Positions 38,380 to 40,000 of a DNA stretch of 40,000 bases are shown piece by piece (position 1 is the stretch's first letter; every line of letters starts with the position of its first letter). A program made the translations under genes and the position numbers. The stretch lies in the NCBI GenBank assembly GCA_001586965.3, contig LUCW03000143.1, positions 22,501 through 62,500 of the forward strand. Direction: 5' to 3'. The notes beneath the pieces were generated by a model. It was not told the origin of the DNA and searched no databases. It worked only from the letters and a program-made list of their open reading frames with translations. Origin of the DNA: Sphaeroforma sirkka. Its lineage: Eukaryota; Opisthokonta; Ichthyosporea; Ichthyophonida.

Positions 38380-39084
38380 ATGGCGTCAGATAGCAACAAT
38401 AACACTGGTTTGACCGATATCGGGTCCCAGACTAAGCATGGTACAACCAACGAATCCTTCGTGACGTGGAGAACTCGCATTGACGCATCAATCGCCAAGT
38501 CGAGAAAAATCCTAGGGGGCAACTTTGTGCAGATATGTACAGTGGAGAATAATGAACCACGGTGTAGAACTGTGGTGTTTCGTGGATTTCAGGAGTTGCC
38601 GATCGATAACGCAATTGGAGTGCAGTGTGGAGGCAAGCCATGTGTTATGAAAATGATTACCGACAACCGGTCCAATAAAGTGTCCCAGGGCACAGCCAAC
38701 AGTGCGGCAGAGTTGGTGTGGTGGTTCCAACAGTCAAGCGAACAATATCGTATAAAAGGTCAGCTGGTGTTTGTGGGGAGTGGAGACTTTGCAAACGATA
38801 ATTGTAAAGAGCTCGTCACAGCTCGCAAGGAACAGTGGGGTAATCTCAGTGATTCCGCTCGCGAACAGTTCTACTGGCAGGCCCCTGGACTGCCATATAC
38901 AGGCGAGTCTCTTGTGCCGAAAGGGGGCCGCGATGCAGAAGGCAAGATCATGGATGTGCCCGACACCTTTCTACTGCTGTTGCTGCAACCAAGCCAGGTG
39001 GACTACTTGCGATTAGGCGACAACTATCGCCAGATCGATGTGTTGTCCGGTGGGGAGTGGATTCAGCAACGAGCGAATCCGTAG
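38380..39084 (+). CDS. Pyridoxamine 5'-phosphate oxidase-like FMN-binding protein (Alr4036-type)
   Basis: 234 residues from the first ATG (38380). Seen: WRTRIDASIAKSRKILGGNF, CRTVVFRGF, ITDNRSNKV, AELVWWFQQSSEQYRIKGQL, LSDSAREQFYWQAPGLPY, VDYLRLGDNYRQIDVLSGG. These follow the order of the Pyridox_oxase_2 / PPOX split-barrel family, where RTVVFRGF and the DxRSxK loop contact FMN. The true substrate in eukaryotes is unclear, so I do not call it PNPOX itself. The frame is open upstream to 38212, just after a strong polypyrimidine-AG at 38198-38211, and that part encodes an Arg/Ser-rich, acid-poor leader without ATG. An upstream exon giving a mitochondrial presequence is therefore plausible. The downstream part is a single exon, unlike the other genes here. 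Confidence 0.88.
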   Translation: MASDSNNNTGLTDIGSQTKHGTTNESFVTWRTRIDASIAKSRKILGGNFVQICTVENNEPRCRTVVFRGFQELPIDNAIGVQCGGKPCVMKMITDNRSNKVSQGTANSAAELVWWFQQSSEQYRIKGQLVFVGSGDFANDNCKELVTARKEQWGNLSDSAREQFYWQAPGLPYTGESLVPKGGRDAEGKIMDVPDTFLLLLLQPSQVDYLRLGDNYRQIDVLSGGEWIQQRANP

Positions 39085-40000
39085 CTCATCGATCGATAGC
39101 ATAGTGCATAATAATAATAGTATTGAGAATTCTTCTGTGACGTGTTTATGTAAATGATATGCCGATTTCTCAATATACATGGTATGCGGAATGGCGGATA
39201 TGTAGCCGATACCTTACTGCATCTTGTATGGGTCCAAGGAAGTGACACTAGTGAGCAATTAGAATTATGCATGTCATGCGATTAATCAGTATGTCAATTT
39301 GACAGTTTGTTTTATGTGTACATGTGGAATAAAATAAATAGAGTGAATCATTTGCTGCTCTCTGTCTATCCCTCTCCCTGCCCCCCGGCCTCACTCTCGC
39401 TGTCGACTTATCTAAGCTATCTTATACATATCTATTTAGTATTTGCATACCCGATTTCCCTCCGGAGTCCGGTCCCTCACACACCCCTCCCTCCCCTCTT
39501 GTGGGGGAGAGTAGGGATTAGTAGCCTGGTAGCCTAGTAGGGACTCTCTACTAAAACTCTTCAGAGAGAGTGTCTCTCTTTCTCTCAGAGAGAGAGGCCT
39601 CCATATACCATTGACGAGAGAGGGACTGGCGAGTATTGTGCACAGAGGCCGGGTAAACAAATATGTACTGTTACTGACATCTGATTAAATAGTAAATACA
39701 CATCTATGATTCTACATATGTACATTGTACAATACTAGCTTTCCAGAGTAGAGTGACTACTATTCACTATACATCACTACTCAAAGTCACAACTTCACAA
39801 GTCACAAGTCACAACTCCACAAGTCACAACTGACAACTCAGGAGTCGGTATTTACATCGTCAATCTCTCTACTCTAGAGAGACTACAACTATGTAAAAAT
39901 ATGTTAAAATAAATAGTCAGTATAGTAGTCACAACACAATTATTTTAAAATAAAACAAACATATTTACCAGTGACGTAATCAGCTAGTTATTTTGTGGGC
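39085..40000. other. 3' flank with CT/GA-rich and CACAAGTCACAA repeats
   Basis: No gene recognised. 39360-39620 is rich in CTCTC and GAGAG and can form several short hairpins (for example CTCTCAGAGAGAG near 39578-39593). 39780-39840 repeats CACAAGTCACAACT. It may be part of a small non-autonomous element, but no terminal inverted repeats or target duplication could be fixed. Confidence 0.45.
39328..39338 (+). terminator. Candidate polyadenylation signal of the PPOX-like gene
   Basis: Two overlapping AATAAA hexamers about 245 bp after the stop codon at 39082-39084. Confidence 0.45.

Noticed and set aside
39481-39900. MITE or other DNA transposon in the CT/GA-rich 3' flank
   Set aside because: Short hairpins are present, but no matching terminal inverted repeats or target-site duplication could be identified by eye.

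Overview
This 40 kb window is nuclear DNA of a eukaryote, most likely a protist with spliceosomal introns. Five of its six protein genes are split by GT-AG introns. Exons are short (about 60-400 bp), the introns are often 0.3-1.5 kb, and (TA)n, GTAT and CATATA microsatellites plus degenerate minisatellites fill introns and spacers. Short telomere-like CCCTAAA motifs are scattered through the non-coding DNA. I cannot name the species; a repeat-rich unicellular relative of animals or fungi, or another protist, is a guess only.

Layout. (1) About 1-7996, plus strand: Y-family DNA polymerase eta (POLH). Twelve exons are visible; the first coding exon, with the catalytic DMD motif, lies left of the window. 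(2) 7997-9529: spacer with a 102-bp tandem repeat and an A20 tract. (3) 9530-15678, plus: nine-exon secreted subtilisin-like (S8) protease with signal peptide, propeptide, polybasic processing site, full catalytic set and a probable GPI-anchor tail. (4) 15679-17817: spacer with a minisatellite. (5) 17818-23058, plus: eight-exon mitochondrial iron-sulfur scaffold NFU1. (6) 23059-26790: spacer built largely of two minisatellite families. (7) 26791-31219, minus: six-exon cyclophilin-type peptidyl-prolyl isomerase with an unusual N-terminal extension. (8) 31839-35675, plus: four-exon nucleolar GTPase NOG1/GTPBP4, divergent from the cyclophilin across a 619-bp shared spacer. (9) 35676-38211: spacer with a large AT array. 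(10) 38380-39084, plus: FMN-binding pyridoxamine-phosphate-oxidase-like protein, possibly with a further upstream exon or mitochondrial leader. (11) 39085-40000: low-complexity 3' flank.

The genes do not form a pathway. They are unrelated housekeeping or secreted functions: translesion synthesis, extracellular proteolysis, Fe-S cluster delivery, protein folding, 60S biogenesis and flavin chemistry.

The most striking signal is structural. In POLH, NFU1 and the cyclophilin gene, exon-intron junctions are tandemly duplicated into the neighbouring intron. The extra copies carry a piece of exon plus a splice site and are decaying. In every case the functional acceptor is the last copy and the functional donor is the first. 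At least five junctions show this clearly and several more show it weakly, which suggests that introns here grow by duplicating exon edges.

Three reading-frame conflicts (two in POLH, one in the protease) all sit at homopolymers. They look like assembly indels rather than real gene damage.
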